This document shows, piece by piece, positions 22,601 through 34,901 of a DNA stretch of 64,000 bases (position 1 is the first letter of the stretch; each line of letters begins with the position of its first letter). Where the stretch lies: positions 100,957 through 164,956 of the forward strand of contig JASKOT010000038.1 in assembly GCA_032158125.1 (NCBI GenBank), written 5' to 3'. The stretch is from Papiliotrema nemorosa. Taxonomy: Eukaryota > Basidiomycota > Tremellomycetes > Tremellales > Rhynchogastremaceae. A program made the position numbers and the translations under genes. The notes beneath the pieces were generated by a model. The model was not told where the DNA came from. It saw nothing but the letters and a program-made list of their open reading frames with translations, and did not search any database.

Positions 22601-25600
22601 ATCAGCTCATCTGAAGGGCGCCATGGCAGCGTCTGGTCGTGCCTTGGCTACTTGATTTGGAAAACAACCGTGCTACGGACGATCATCTTGCATTATTGAG
22701 TGCTACATACGGCACGGTAGCTTCTTCTGGGGTCTATGCCCAGACCTCCCGCAGGGCCGACCGCAAAGGCTCAGAGTCAACGCAATCCCGGCCGATCGTG
22801 AAAGATATAGATAAGGTGGACGAGCTGTTGAAAATCCCCCTCGCGTCTTCGGCGTTGTCTCTACTGGTTGCTTTACAGTCATGCTTGACGAAGGACGACT
22901 GGCTAGCCCTGCTCCCCTATCTCTGGGCAAATTGCAGCCAAAAGGGAAGTCTCCCGAAACAGGTATGTTCCAATGCGTCAAGCCATGGCTGACATCAGAT
23001 CGTCTTTCTACTCATGAAATGTGGCGAGGTCATCCCTACCGACTGGGAGAATTTGATCATGTCGGATCTCTATAGGTGAGCTGAGAAAATCTCTAGCTTG
23101 TGGCATATACTTACTTCCAGCATACATTCCTCCGAACGGCTAACAGCTTTACGAAAACTCTCAAGTTTATATGGATGGCGGTTCCAAGTCTTGTCTCAAT
23201 TCATTTTGACCGATAGGCGAGGGCCCGTGTTTCAATTTCCGGCAAGGACACTCGAATACGTTGCCACAGAGATTGGGTCGCCCCATTGGGTCGCACCCCA
23301 TGACGTTCAGGATGCCGCTTTGAGGAAGTTTGGGACTACCTTACCTCTCGAGCTCCGGCAGAGGTTGATGGAGCTTGGGTGGAGCGACGACGAAACGATC
23401 GCGGGAGTCTCGGATTGGGAGCAGATACCGATCTCTGCATTGCCTAGCTTACAATTCAATATCTCCAGCGAAGGAGGAATTTCGGCGCCATCGAGCCCAA
23501 TGAAAGCCCTGAACCGGCATGGCTCGAATGCTTCGGGTTCAGCATTCCACGGCAAGCGACGGAGGGCTGTATTTGCGCCAGTGCTGCTGTCTGTCATCAG
23601 TCAGCAAGCTTCCCTCCTGGCGCACGATCCAGACAGTCTCGTCGGAGCTGCATCGCGTGATCTGCTTCGACTCCTGGAGCGAGACGATCATGCCATGTTT
23701 CTACGGCCTTTCACGGATTCGCTCGGCTTGGACTTTCATAAAGCTCTCTCAAGCTTGAACGCGGTCCTCGCCGTCATTACCCCTGCTTTCGCCTACTCCG
23801 CCCTAAATTCGATCACCGGATACCTCAAGACCATCCTGCGCACGGACGCTTCCTTCTCCCTATATGCTCCGGCTCTCGCCACGGTGTCGGTGCTTGTCCC
23901 TCACGTGTCGGAAGTTTCACTTCGTGACATACGTAAACACAAAGCGGAACAAGTCTTACTTCCTGCTGCAATCCATGAGGAAGAAGGCGGCTACAAACTC
24001 CATCTACCTTGGCGAGAAGGCATGATCGAGGTGCAGACGGCCCAATTACTCCTTCTCACCGAGATTTTGAAGGTCAATCCACGAGAGGTATATCTATTCA
24101 AGAAGATGCTGTCGAACCTTCCAATTCAGGCGTCAATTGCGAATCGTGGCTTTGCCAGAGCATGGTTGGTGCTCATCACTACCTTACTGTCAACAATCAA
24201 CCGGAACTACAATGATCGAGCGGAGTTACGACACTTTTTGTCCAACATCGCAAACATCTTGCTCCAGCATGGCACAAGCGATGTGCTAATCGTCGCCCAT
24301 TCTTTACGAGCTTTTATGCTCTGTTCTGCCCGTTTCCGCCGCCTGTTCGCTTCGATTGGCTTTACAACGTGCTTGCCCGCGGTCCTTCGTCTATATGCAG
24401 ATTCGGCAAACCACACAGCGATAAGAGACGCCATGGAATTCTCCACAAGGTCATTCTATCGTATCCATGGCGACAATTTTGTATATCAAGCTTGTGTGGT
24501 CATTGCCGAGAGCAGAACCTCTCCGAAGGCGGCATACGACTTCCTCGCGTGCCTATCAACGAGTAACGCCATATCGTCTGGTCGTGCAGCCGGTCTACGT
24601 GGGCTCAACGACAATGAGGAGATTGAGGCTCTGGTCCAGATGCTTCTTGGGCCTGAGCTCACTTTGGCTGAGATAGGAACGGACGCCGCGGAGCGCGCTG
24701 CGAGCAAAATGGCAAGTATCGATCCCAACGGTAACCTATTTCCCAAGGCAAACATCATCAAGCTCCTTGTCACTGTCATCGCCGCGAATCCTGCGACAAT
24801 GCGCGCTGTCAACTTTTTGCGCCTATTCGCTGGCATGATACCCTATTTCCAGGGTGCTCAATCGGTCGATCTGCTCCGTGAAGGGGTGGAAGCACTGGGT
24901 TCAGTCATACTCAAGGGCAAAGTAGCGGAAGATGCTGCAAAGTCAATGTTCAATCCCGGCGAAGAGAATTCGCGACCCGATTGGAACGCTTCTAGACGAG
25001 AGTACATCTTGCTCGTACAGGCTTTTGCGAGAAACGGAGGTCACGTCTCTTCCACCGCTACCAAGCGCACCTTGGAGATGGTCCATGATCTACTGCGCAA
25101 ACAACCGGAAGTCGTCGGACATGCCGCCTCCTCTATCCTCAAGGAGTTCGCCAAGACCCATCTACACGCCAGCGGGTCCAGGCCAATGACCTTTTTGAGG
25201 GACATCGCTCCGGTCTTCCGACTGTTTATCAATGTGGTGGACTTCTCGGGTTTATTGGAGGAAGTCACGGACCTGATCGTTCGAGCTGACTACGACCTCG
25301 ATGCAGACACGACAGAAGTCATCATTGATTCGTATGTTGGTCCGGCGATTCGGACGCTAGCAAGAGCTTCGGAGGATGATCTTGCGTTCATCGTACCCCT
25401 TCGGACAGCCACTGTCGATCTCCTCGCAGCGGCCGTCTTCCTTCCAGGCGATGCGCTGGAATCTTTGGAAAGTCGTATTCCAAATGCCAGCTTGCTTGCT
25501 TCGCTTGTCCTTCCATTATGCCTTTCGCTTGAAGCGCCGAGAGAGGTCGACAAAGAGGCGTTGTATTACGCTCTATGGGTTCGACTCTTGCGATACGTGA

Positions 25601-26899
25601 CTCGCTCTACTATCTCCACGGGCGACCGGAATAAACCTCTCACACCCCAAGGTCGAGCGGTGGCAGTGGTAATCTCGATGCAGATCGTCAAACTTATCAC
25701 TCTCCGCGCGCATGACGGTATATCTAAGACGACTGGCCTGTGGAGTTACATCGCCAAGTACCTCTGTGACATGATCAGAGCTGGGGATGGCGAATTTCTC
25801 GAGAGTGATGCGATGTCGCCTAGGATACTTGACTGGATGATGTGGTCGACTTTCGAATTGCTCGTCCTGCATAATTCTCCGCTCATTATTGAGATGCAGT
25901 ATCTCATACAGACATCGCTGGCCGGAGTCATTAGGGATGCCAATAAATCTACACCATCGACGCCGGGAGAAGGGGGACGTTTCTCGCTTTCGCCGAATGT
26001 AGGTCGAGCTCGTATGCCCTCCGCTCGATCGCCTTCGATTTTCTCTCGGCAACCCTCCGGTTCCGTCTCTCCCACTGTCGTTCAAGGACGACTACCCAGT
26101 GCAGCTCAGTTGACACCGGATTCAGGAAATGTCGGAAAAGGTGGTCATAGGCGAATGCCATCTCAGCACCTCTCGCCAGTGCTCGGACACGGACGGGCTG
26201 CAAGCGTCTCTGGCGGTGGAGCCGGTTACGCTCGACCTAGCTTTGCCGACTTGTCAGCCCGCAGAGCTTCGAGACCTGCATTCATGCTATCAGGGGGTTC
26301 AAGCTTGCCATATCGATTCCCTTCATCTCAGCCGGTGAGACAATTAGCAGGAGAGAAGGGAGGTGGAGCGATCATTCATCTACTTGGAGCGCCTAATCAA
26401 GTTCTCGGTGCCACTAGTGCTGCGATTCCTACTCTGGCTTCCAGAAGCGTAGAGGATGCTACTAAGATACTCCGTGATTTGAGATTAAACTCGCCTGCAC
26501 TGCAGTCGGGCGCTAGGAGAGCAGTGAGGTCGTGCAAGGTTGTTTTTGGGCTGGGTGACGATGTTGAGGAAGAGGTCCGGGTGTGGTCCACCGAGGATGC
26601 CATTGTGGGTTTACTATCCGCAAATGTGCTTGTGTGCTAACATATAGCGGGAGGTAGCTGAGCAGACGCGACTCTTTATCGAGGAAGAGTTCCGAGATGT
26701 GTTTGTGCCCTCCGCCTCCGCCAAAGACCCTTGGCATGATGCTCCGCTAGGGACATCTGCAAGTGTAGATGATGAAAAGGAGGGGTCCAGCGTGGATCAG
26801 ATTAGAAGCTACGATTTGGGTGAGAAGTTGGACGAAGATGAGGAACTAGATGATGAGGTGGAAAGGATGCTGCCCAAGTTTACGGTTGACGCAGCGTGA
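19649..26899 (+). CDS. very large helical-repeat protein of unknown function (about 2302 aa)
   Basis: Nine exons with consistent phases: 19649-21361, 21409-21822, 21860-21964, 22005-22442, 22495-22574, 22617-22962, 22999-23075, 23121-26604, 26648-26899. The first ~230 residues are a Ser/Pro/Arg-rich disordered head with many SP/TP sites. Most of the rest is hydrophobic, helix-rich and repeat-like (for example ELRHFLSNIANILLQHG, LRAFMLCSARFRRLFASIG, NIIKLLVTVIAANPATMRAV), suggesting an armadillo/HEAT-type scaffold. A second Ser/Arg-rich disordered block lies near residue 2000, and the C-terminus is acidic (KLDEDEELDDEVERML). No catalytic motif or clear membrane span. Overall shape recalls UNC80- or Furry-type scaffolds, but I cannot support either name from sequence alone. 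Confidence 0.7.
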
Positions 26900-27397
26900 C
26901 CTCAACGATTTGGAAAACCGGACAGAAATCAACGCATATCACCCAGCACATGTATACCCGTGCGATATTTCTATTCGATCTGAACTCATGGTACTGATCG
27001 ATCCATATCCTCTGAAACACAGATGCTGAATCTGCATGAGAGGGGTGAATGAGTAGGACAGAGAGGTGGCGAGGGGAGGAGGTCAAAGCGCGAGTGATTT
27101 TACCAGCGGTGGGTGGCGAGGTCGAAGGTGGAAGGTTCCCCCCCATCATGTGCACTCTTCTCCCCTCTTCTCCTCCTTCCACCTCTTGCGTCTGACAGAC
27201 TCGATTCCAGCATTGATTCTTGAGGATCTCGAGACTCCCTTCTGGTTTCCCGCGACAGCCGTCTCCGCCTATTGACAGATTCCGCCTATTGACAGATTCT
27301 TCCCTTAACACTCGGTTACCTACCCTGGCGTTCCTCACCTCTTCTGGCACACCCCGCAACACTGCCTGAGGGGACACCTCAGCTATACTCCCTCGAC
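26900..27397. other. intergenic region with a 17-bp tandem duplication
   Basis: 498 bp between the large gene and the kinase, both on the plus strand. Contains two adjacent perfect copies of a 17-bp unit beginning TCCGCCTATT at 27264-27280 and 27281-27297. A 165-codon open frame on the minus strand spans this region but has no domain, biased composition or splice logic and is taken as chance. Confidence 0.5.
27264..27297. repeat. 17-bp perfect tandem duplication
   Basis: Two adjacent identical 17-bp units starting TCCGCCTATT, about 100 bp upstream of the kinase ATG. Probably in its promoter or 5' leader. Confidence 0.8.
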
Positions 27398-29360
27398 ATG
27401 GTCAATGAGCAGACTCCTCGGACCACTTTGACCGACATTGCGGGCTGGAAACTAGGCAAAACACTCGGTCGAGGTGCATACGGTATGTAACCATCTTCGC
27501 CGCCTTCCTCCCCATACTGTATCGAGTACTGATAACGGTAGCTCATGTTCGTCTCGCCACCCATTCCAGCGGTCGAAGGTCCGCTTGCAAGATTCTCCCT
27601 GCTCTCCATCAAGCTCGATCTGGACCTGTAACGTGGGACGAAACAGTCGATGCGGTCGAAGCCCATAAAGAGGTGGTTCTACTCAAAGCACTCGCAGGAG
27701 CGGGGACCAAAGGTGTTGTCGGACTGGAAGGGGTCGTTGAGCATGGAGGGTGGACGTGAGCTCTGTGAACCTCCAGATGCAGAGCTGACCATAGATACGT
27801 CTTTCTCACTCTTCACGAGCACTCCCTCTCTTCGATCCCTACGCCGTGGAAGATGGAAGTCGTCGCACCCTTTATGCGTCGATTGTGCCAGACTATCCAC
27901 TCTCTTCACCTCCTCGGGATTAGTCATGAAGATCTCAAACGGTCAAACGTATTATTGGATGACTCAATGCGGCCCATCGTGGTGGATTTTGGTTTCAGCC
28001 ATTTCAGCCCAAAAGGGGGACAGGTGAGAAGTTTAGGTGGCACTTTGGAATATTCGAGTCCAGAGAAGGTCGAGGTGAGCTCGATCGGTACAGGACGTGA
28101 TGGCAGCTTACCCACCAGGATCACCTGTACGACCCGCGAGCCAACGATGTTTGGGCACTTGGCATCTTGCTTGTCAAGCTCCTCGGTCTCCCTCACCCCT
28201 TCTCGAATCCTGACAAGATCGAGAAATCCCACCGAATGAAACAGCGTATTATACATGCCGACCCATCCTTCCCCTGGCAAGGCGTCTCGGTCGGTCCAGG
28301 CTCACTCGGAGACCTTCTGTATGGCATGCTTGATAAAGATCCTGCCACGAGATATACAGTGAGTAGTCTCCCCCTATTTCACCGTGATCAGTATAGCTGA
28401 TCAGACAGCTTCCGGAGATCCTCCGCCACCCAGCATTGGGTCCGCCTTCATTGGTTCCAAGTCGTCTACCTCAACTTAAACTACCGATCGATTTTCCATC
28501 CGTTATCCCCATGTCGATACTCGAGGATGTTGCTTTTCTGGCGTACCTCAACAAGGCTTTCTTCCTTTGCGAATCATACAAGCAGATCAAGGAAAAGATC
28601 TTAGGGCCCAATGCTTGCTGGGAAAAACGATGGGCGGGGCTGTTGAGCAAGTGGAAACAGAAGACTGATCTGGAATGGGACGACGTGCCGCTGCAGCGGT
28701 CAAAGGCCATCAGTAAGATCCCGGACTTGATCACGAGTTACATCTGATGTTGCAGGTGTGCCGCACTCAAGGGTACTTCGAGAAATCCACCTCTCGCCGA
28801 ATCGACAACATCCTATGCAGTCTCGAGCTCAACCAGCCAAGTCATCGTCAAATGCTATCAAGCCCCTGCAGAAAAGCCGAGACCACAAAGCAGGTCAAGC
28901 CCACGCAAACCCTCGAAAAAGCTTGATTTCTAACATGCGCGCCAAAGAGGAAACAACGTCAATCAGATCGCACATCTCGGTGTACGTGTCTAAGAGGTCT
29001 CCGCCGGTCTTTCATGCAGACAAAAAGCTCAAGACGCCTGTCCGAGTCGATTTTGGCAGGAAACGTAAGACCGTCATTATGCCGAAAGCAGCCCCAAAGG
29101 ATATCGACAACCTCAAAACGCTGGGCAAACACCTTGACAACCGTGGATCCCTTCCGCCGTATGTTTCGGGAGGCGAATCCGCGGCTGCAGGGGAGTATGA
29201 GGGCGAGCTCGAACCGCTCCTGAAAGAAGCAGAAGGGGTGCTGAGCAGCGCGAAAGCAAGTGGAACAGGAAGGAAGGAGGAGAAATCGAGACAGCTGGCA
29301 CCTCCTCCTATGAGGCGATCGAAGCGGATTCAGGCGAAGCAGGTGAAGACGTCGGGCTGA
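27398..29360 (+). CDS. serine/threonine protein kinase with HED in place of HRD
   Basis: Six exons: 27398-27482, 27542-27755, 27795-28074, 28119-28358, 28409-28711, 28756-29360. The kinase domain occupies the N-terminal half: P-loop LGRGAYAHVRLA, ATP-anchoring Lys in RRSACKIL, catalytic loop ISHEDLKRSNVLLD, Mg-binding DFG in VVDFGFSHF, SPE in LEYSSPEKVE and NDVWALGILLVKLLG in subdomain IX. The catalytic Asp and Asn are kept, but the preceding Arg is Glu, so it is a non-RD kinase not expected to need activation-loop phosphorylation in the usual way. The C-terminal ~200 residues are basic and disordered, ending in RRSKRIQAKQ, a likely nuclear localisation signal. Best described as a basidiomycete CAMK/Snf1-like kinase; the target is unknown. 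Confidence 0.8.
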
Positions 29361-29576
29361 TCAGCCGGACACGTAGGATTGCCAGGCTTGCACTTCTAGA
29401 CACTTTGAGCATGATTTCTCGAGCGATGAGGTAGAGCCATACTCAATGGACAAATCGCTCCCAAACTAGAAACTGGAGGCATTATATATACCGTGACCCG
29501 AATACTGGCCGACCCTTGTCGTTCATGAACAAGATATTTACATTGCGTTATGGTGTCATCAGAAGAGTCAATTACG

Positions 29577-31179
29577 CTAATGTTGGCCCGAACTAGGCAC
29601 AGCGACCGAGATGAATCGCCTGAGAACCTCGTGCTCCCATTCCTTCAGCGGCCCCTCCATTCTCAGCTCCCGTCTTCCTTGTCGCGTCTTGAGCTTTTGA
29701 ACCACTGCTGGATCAAGCTGCATGAGCTCCTCCTCACTCAACGATTCTTGCTCCTTGATCTTTGCCCATCGTCCCTCGTGCGCCTTCTCGATGACCGCCC
29801 ACGGGATGCAAGACGTACTCTTTCCAGTTGGCACACCGGTCTTTAGCGTTTCATCCTCCAGATCCCCATTGCCGTTCATCTCGTCCTCTTCGGTGCTTTC
29901 ACCGCTCAACCTTGCATCGATACCATGTTGCATTTCTGCCCTCTCTCCATCTGTCAAGGGCGGTAGGTCGTCGTTCAGGACAAACATTCCCTGTCTCGTT
30001 CGTCGAAGTTGTACTACATGTGCTCCACAGCCCAAAGCCGTTCCGATATCATGGACGATCGATCGGACATATGTTCCACCAGAGACGGTCATAGAGACTT
30101 TGAAAGTAGGAGGTCGAAGTCCTGTCGTAGCTGAGGTCTCTGGCCAATCCTTCTCTGGAATGGAAGGGAAATCCGATTCGACCTGATCCGTTTTGGCCTC
30201 TTGCTCATGCACGAGCGTGGTCAATCGTCTGAAGATCGCCTTTTCGCCCTCGTCCAGCCGGGCCTCGGGCCATGAGTATTCGTGTCCTCCATCTCCAGGT
30301 TCTCTAGACGCGGGAGTAAATTCTACTAGCTTGACCTGGACGGTGCATTTTCGAACGGGTATAGCACGGGGTAGGGGTTTGTTCTCTCGGGCGTATTCGT
30401 ATAACGGTTTGCCCTCCATTTTCAGCGCGGAGAAGCTAACCTGTCAGCCGCAGCTGGACCGAAAGATCCAGATGAAGACACTTACATCGGTGGAGTCTGG
30501 TTGATCTCCCCTTGGAACTTCTCAATGGCCTTCTCGAGGTCTTCTCGGGTAATCTTGTCAAAGTCACCAGTGAGCAACACAGGGCCCTCAGCGTCCATCG
30601 TGGTCGTCGCAGCTCCCAGGATACCGATACTCTCGTACTCCTGACGATCGTCAATACCAAATGTCAAGGGTGATGATGACTCACCTTTGTACCTTCGAGG
30701 TACTTTTGCAGGTATTTCGTACCCCTATTAACACCCACAACTACCTATCAGCGCGCCTCTCGAAAAGGCTCTAAGCCTACTCACCCAGCACACCATCGGC
30801 GAGGGGGTCCAGAGTCCCTCCTTGACCCACTTTGAAGCCATGTTCCACGTTGTTCTTCTTTCGTTTCTTGTGCAGGGTCCCTTGAGCGTGTCTGATCTTT
30901 TCGGCGTCGCTGAACAGCTTCGAGTCCACCATCAGATCCTGTAGCTTGTCGAGCACTCTCATGCTATTGTCAGCTAGTCTCTCCAGAGATGTCTCACGAA
31001 GTAGGCCCGGTAGGCTTTTCGATAGGAAACAGACCGTTGAGCGGGAGGGGAGGAGCGACATTTGGAGGCATGGCTGGCGCGAATTCGGGCACAAGAAAAG
31101 GTCTGCGAGGTGTGTGCAGGCTTCGAAAGGTAGACAAACTGGTGCTAGGCGACAATAGCGATGTCAAAGCCCTTCTCAT
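29577..31179 (-). CDS. PUS4: tRNA pseudouridine-55 synthase (TruB/Pus4 family)
   Basis: Isomerises U55 to pseudouridine in the T-loop of cytosolic and mitochondrial tRNAs. Start ATG 31179 gives a basic Ser/Arg-rich N-terminus (MRRALTSLLSPSTS ... RSLHTPRR), a probable mitochondrial presequence. Then GLFPIEKPTGPTSM, the catalytic-Asp motif GGTLDPLADGVLVVGVNRGT (its first Asp), EYESIGILGAATTTMDAEG, TPPIFSALKMEGKPLYEYAR and GGTYVRSIVHDIGTALG, all TruB hallmarks. The intron after GVL uses the acceptor GATAGGTAG; the intron after TPP uses GACAGGTTAG. The C-terminal half has an acidic, Glu-rich insert. Five exons. It shares a 247-bp divergent promoter with NUG1. Confidence 0.93.
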
Positions 31180-31426
31180 TCGCTCTCTACTCGATCCTGA
31201 CCGGTGTGTGAGCGGGCGGGTGAGGGTTGAAATGGGGCATCAAGGTGGTTCAGAGGTCACCTCCACTTCGAGGTGTTTCAAAATTCTTCCCTCGAGACGG
31301 TCCACCTCGATTTCAACTCGATCATCTCACCAGGTCGATTTTGACCTTACTCTCTGCGGATCTGTCTCGGACCCAGGGATAAGCTCAAAGGTTAGTCCTT
31401 GTACTATATCTTGAAAAGGGAACAGT

Positions 31427-33733
31427 ATGCCGAAAAGCCGTAAGTGCAGCTTGAAACCTCATCTCAGCTGATTAGCTGATGATGTTCAGAAAAATCTCGA
31501 AACAATAAGAGCAAGGTGTATGCTGTTCCGACAGCAGCAGCGAGTGTGTCCCGTCTCTAGTAGACACATATATCATGCGCTGACATTCAGAGCGGAAGGA
31601 TGGAGGTAGCGTTCCGAAAATCCAGACGGCGAAGCTCGTTGGGCGTCAGGCAATGCCGTATGGCAAGAGCAAGGTCAGTCCCAAGATTTCACATATTTTC
31701 GTCGTGCTCAGACTCAGGCTCTCGATTCAGGTTCAGCCAGGCCGATCAACAGTATGGCCTCGTTGTTGGTAGCAAGCAATCAACCCTATGAGGAGAATGA
31801 AGCGGGTCCAAGCTCGATCATGTACCAACCAGTCGATACTTCGCTTACTCGGGATTCATCCTCGAAAGCGTTCATGAGGGAACTGAGAAAGGTCATTGAG
31901 AGGAGCGATGTGATCATCCAGGTATTGGACGCGCGAGATCCAGAAGGAACGAGGAGTCGATGGGTCGAGGAAGAGGTGCGCAAGAGAGAATCACAGGGCA
32001 AGAAGCTATTGGGAGTGGTCAACAAGATTGGTGTGTCGGAATCATTCGAGCGAGAGGAAGGTGCATGTGGCTGATCTGAAAGACCTCGTCCCCAGGGCCA
32101 ATCTCGAAGCCTGGCTCAAACACCTTCGGCATTCATTCCCCTGCATGCCCTTCAAATCATCTACCCAATCTCAACGCCAGAACTTGTCTCAAAATTCGGT
32201 CCCTCTGGCTCCCACAACGAGCACTCCCGGTCAAGCGCAGACATTACAAGCTCTGCCTACCACATCTTCTTCGCTTGGTGCTCCAGCTTTACTGCATCTG
32301 CTCAAGCAATACGCCCTATCCACGCCCCATTCGTCCTTGACAGTGGGAGTGGTAGGATACCCCAATGTCGGAAAATCCTCCTTGATCAACTCGTTGAAGA
32401 GGAGTCGGGCGTGCGCTGTTGCTGCCATGCCTGGAAAGACGAGGGTGACTCAGGAGGTCGTTTTGGACAAAGGGGTGAAGATTGTCGATTGCCCTGGAGT
32501 TGTTCTGGAAGACGTCAGCAGGGACATGGATGGGGACGAAGGCAGGAGGAAAGCGGCGGAGATTATGTTGCGAAATTGCATCAAAGCTGAGCTCGTCGAG
32601 GATCCCATTGCCCCAGGTGAGTGAGATTCTTGCTTCAATGCTGACAGGCAGTGGAGGTCATCTTGTCCAAAGTCGATCCGGCTTTACTGCAGAAGCAATA
32701 CAATATACCACCCTACGCGGACGTCAGAGAGTTCCTCATCCGCATAGCTCTGACTCGAGGAAGACTTGGCAAGGGGGGTATCCCAGATCTACAAGGATCC
32801 GCAGTATCAATCCTCAGAGATTGGAACAGTGGGAAGATTCCCTACTTCACCTCACCTCCTACGGTCCATCCTTCTTCCGCCCCGGTGGCGCAGGCTTCTG
32901 CGATCGAGGCGGGTGATGTGGAAATGGAAGGCGAACAAGTTGGATCGGCCAAGATATTGAACACCCTGAGTGAAGCGTTCAGTCTGGATGGCCTGTTCGA
33001 TTCGATGGGTGATGAAGCTGCGTGGGAGGGTGAAATGGCAGCCGACGGTGAAGCCATGATAGAAGAGTAAGCTGAAGAACGGTTTCACAGGCACTGATGA
33101 TTAGTCAACCGTTGAATGAAGTGGCCGCTATTCCGCCAGCAGTCGTTCCCTCTCAACCATTCCCAGCGCCGTCGAGATTCGCCTTCTCGGATGATGAAGA
33201 TGAAGGTGACGATTCCCCACGATTCGGTGCACGACCTCTTCCTGTGGCTGTTACGCCCGATTCGCCGCCTCTGTCATCTGCGCCGACGCTTCAGAGGCGA
33301 GGAACAGCGACAAACATGGCCAAGATGTTCACGCCTGAGGAGCTTGCGCTCTTGCCTGCTGGGATGCTGGATCGACAAAAGCAGAAGCAACTCGCGAAGA
33401 AAGCAAAGAAGAAAAGAGCCGCGGCTGGTTTGACTGAAGCGGAGCTCATGGCTGGATTCGTCACGATGGATGTAGAGGAGCCTGCAGGCGATGAGATGGA
33501 GGAAGACACGCCTAGACTGTCGAAGAAACAGCTCGCCAAGGAGAAGATGAGGAAGAAGAAGATGGCTCAAAAAGCGATTGAAAGACCGACCGACGCGGAA
33601 ATGGATGCCGAGGCTCGAAAGGAGGCCGACTTTGCCAGCTTTTTGAACACTGTAGGAGGTGAGTTCGCGTGGAAGTGCCTTGAAAATGTCACTGACACAA
33701 ACAGCCGATGATGACATGGACGAAGAGTTGTAA
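31427..33733 (+). CDS. NUG1: circularly permuted GTPase, 60S ribosome biogenesis (Nug1/nucleostemin)
   Basis: Nucleolar GTPase for maturation and export of pre-60S particles. The short first exon gives MPKSQKSRNNKSKRKDGG, a basic nucleolar-type N-terminus. The G motifs are in the permuted order of the YlqF/nucleostemin family: DARDPEGTRS, then G4 VNKID (split by an intron), then G1 GYPNVGKSSLINSLK, then G3 DCPGVV. The domain ends with DVREFLIRIALTRGRLGKGG. The C-terminal third is acidic, then a Lys-rich coiled coil (QKQKQLAKKAKKKRAAAGL). Terminal exon encodes ADDDMDEEL. Human GNL3/GNL3L are counterparts. Confidence 0.92.
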
Positions 33734-34078
33734 TACCGCATTATCTAGAATTCCCTATCATGTAACGATAACGACCCCAGAGCAGTGCATAGCCATGCGT
33801 TACCCGTGGTGAAAGATCGGGATTGGGACCGGGCTCGACGGACACATTGATGCTGACTGGGCCGCGAGGCTGGCTGATGACATGTGGTCTTGACGTGGCT
33901 GAACCAGCTAGCGTGGGTATCTAGATTCATCAAGCGGTATCAGTCTCTTCATAACAGCTATCCTCAATCTCAAGAGCGTGTGCAAGATCGTCGGCGATCA
34001 TCGTCCCAAAAGATCGCAAAAGGTCCACAGGCAACTTCCTCGACCAGCTTGATACTAGCGACAGGAGAAGCTTCAGCC
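33734..34078. other. intergenic region upstream of the small secreted precursor
   Basis: 345 bp after NUG1. No gene supported; contains the promoter and 5' leader of the next gene. Confidence 0.4.
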
Positions 34079-34568
34079 ATGCGGATTATCATTGTATCAA
34101 TTCTAGGGCTATCAGTGACGGCAGCCTTAGCGTCTCCAGTGCACAAACCTGTAAGCTATATATCCGTCTCTGATCAAATCACTAAAAACGAATCAGTTCG
34201 AGGGGAAACGATCTCCCGCGGATGAACCTCTCTTCGCTGGAGACGCATTGAGCGATATCATTCAGAATACTCCTGATGATAGGCCGCAGACGAATCAACT
34301 GAGCAGTACGACAAACATGGATATGCCGGGATGGGTTGAAACCGTTGCCAAGGTTGTTGCGCAGAGTGATAAAGTTGGAGGGAGATTAGGAGCGGGAGGC
34401 GATCTGGGTGGAATGTCGGGGTTCAGGCCAAATGGCGTGGCTAGACCTGTCAAAAGGTCGGAGCATCAGGGGTATCATGGAGCGGATAAGGCTGGAGAGT
34501 ATGGTGCGGGGCTGAGACGCCGGAATCAGCACGAGGAAGACGGGGAATACGGCGCTGGCTTGCGATAG
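34079..34568 (+). CDS. small secreted precursor with Kex2 sites and a repeated peptide motif
   Basis: 147 residues in two exons (34079-34150, 34197-34568; GT-AG, phase 0). Residues 1-19 form a clear signal peptide (MRIIIVSILGLSVTAALAS). The mature part is hydrophilic, Gly-rich and nearly Cys-free. Dibasic Kex2-type sites occur at GKR (about residue 29), PVKR (about 109) and LRRR near the C-terminus. The last site separates two copies of GEYGAGLR: one before RRR, one at the extreme C-terminus. The two copies are encoded with different synonymous codons, so the peptide rather than the DNA looks conserved. This fits Kex2-processed repeat proteins (fungal pheromone- or signal-like precursors). 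No known family is recognised; secretion and cleavage are inference. Confidence 0.65.
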
Positions 34569-34901
34569 GGCTAAACTCGTAGTGCTAAACTGAGATGACC
34601 GGTCTAGGCTCAGTGATGGAGAGTCACAGACTGATCGAAAGGGTTGCTACAGAAAGAAATGATCTACGCTGAATGCATGAACATCAGAAGGCAAACTACC
34701 TGCATTATTTGACCAAACCCTCAGGATTCTTCCCGAGAAGGCATGCCAGTCTCCCAACGTGTTCACACCCTGGAGACATTTGCACCTGGATGGCGATCCT
34801 TTCTTGGTCGACACCATGCGTTGTCCTTTGTCACGGCCATCTCATATATGACCTTCATGCAAGGCCTGATCCTTACGACCTCCCTCCACACTTTATTCAA
34901 G

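Noticed and set aside
26880..27377. 165-codon minus-strand open frame
   Set aside because: It lies in the 3' flank of the large gene and the kinase promoter, has low-information composition, no domain and no start context or splice logic.
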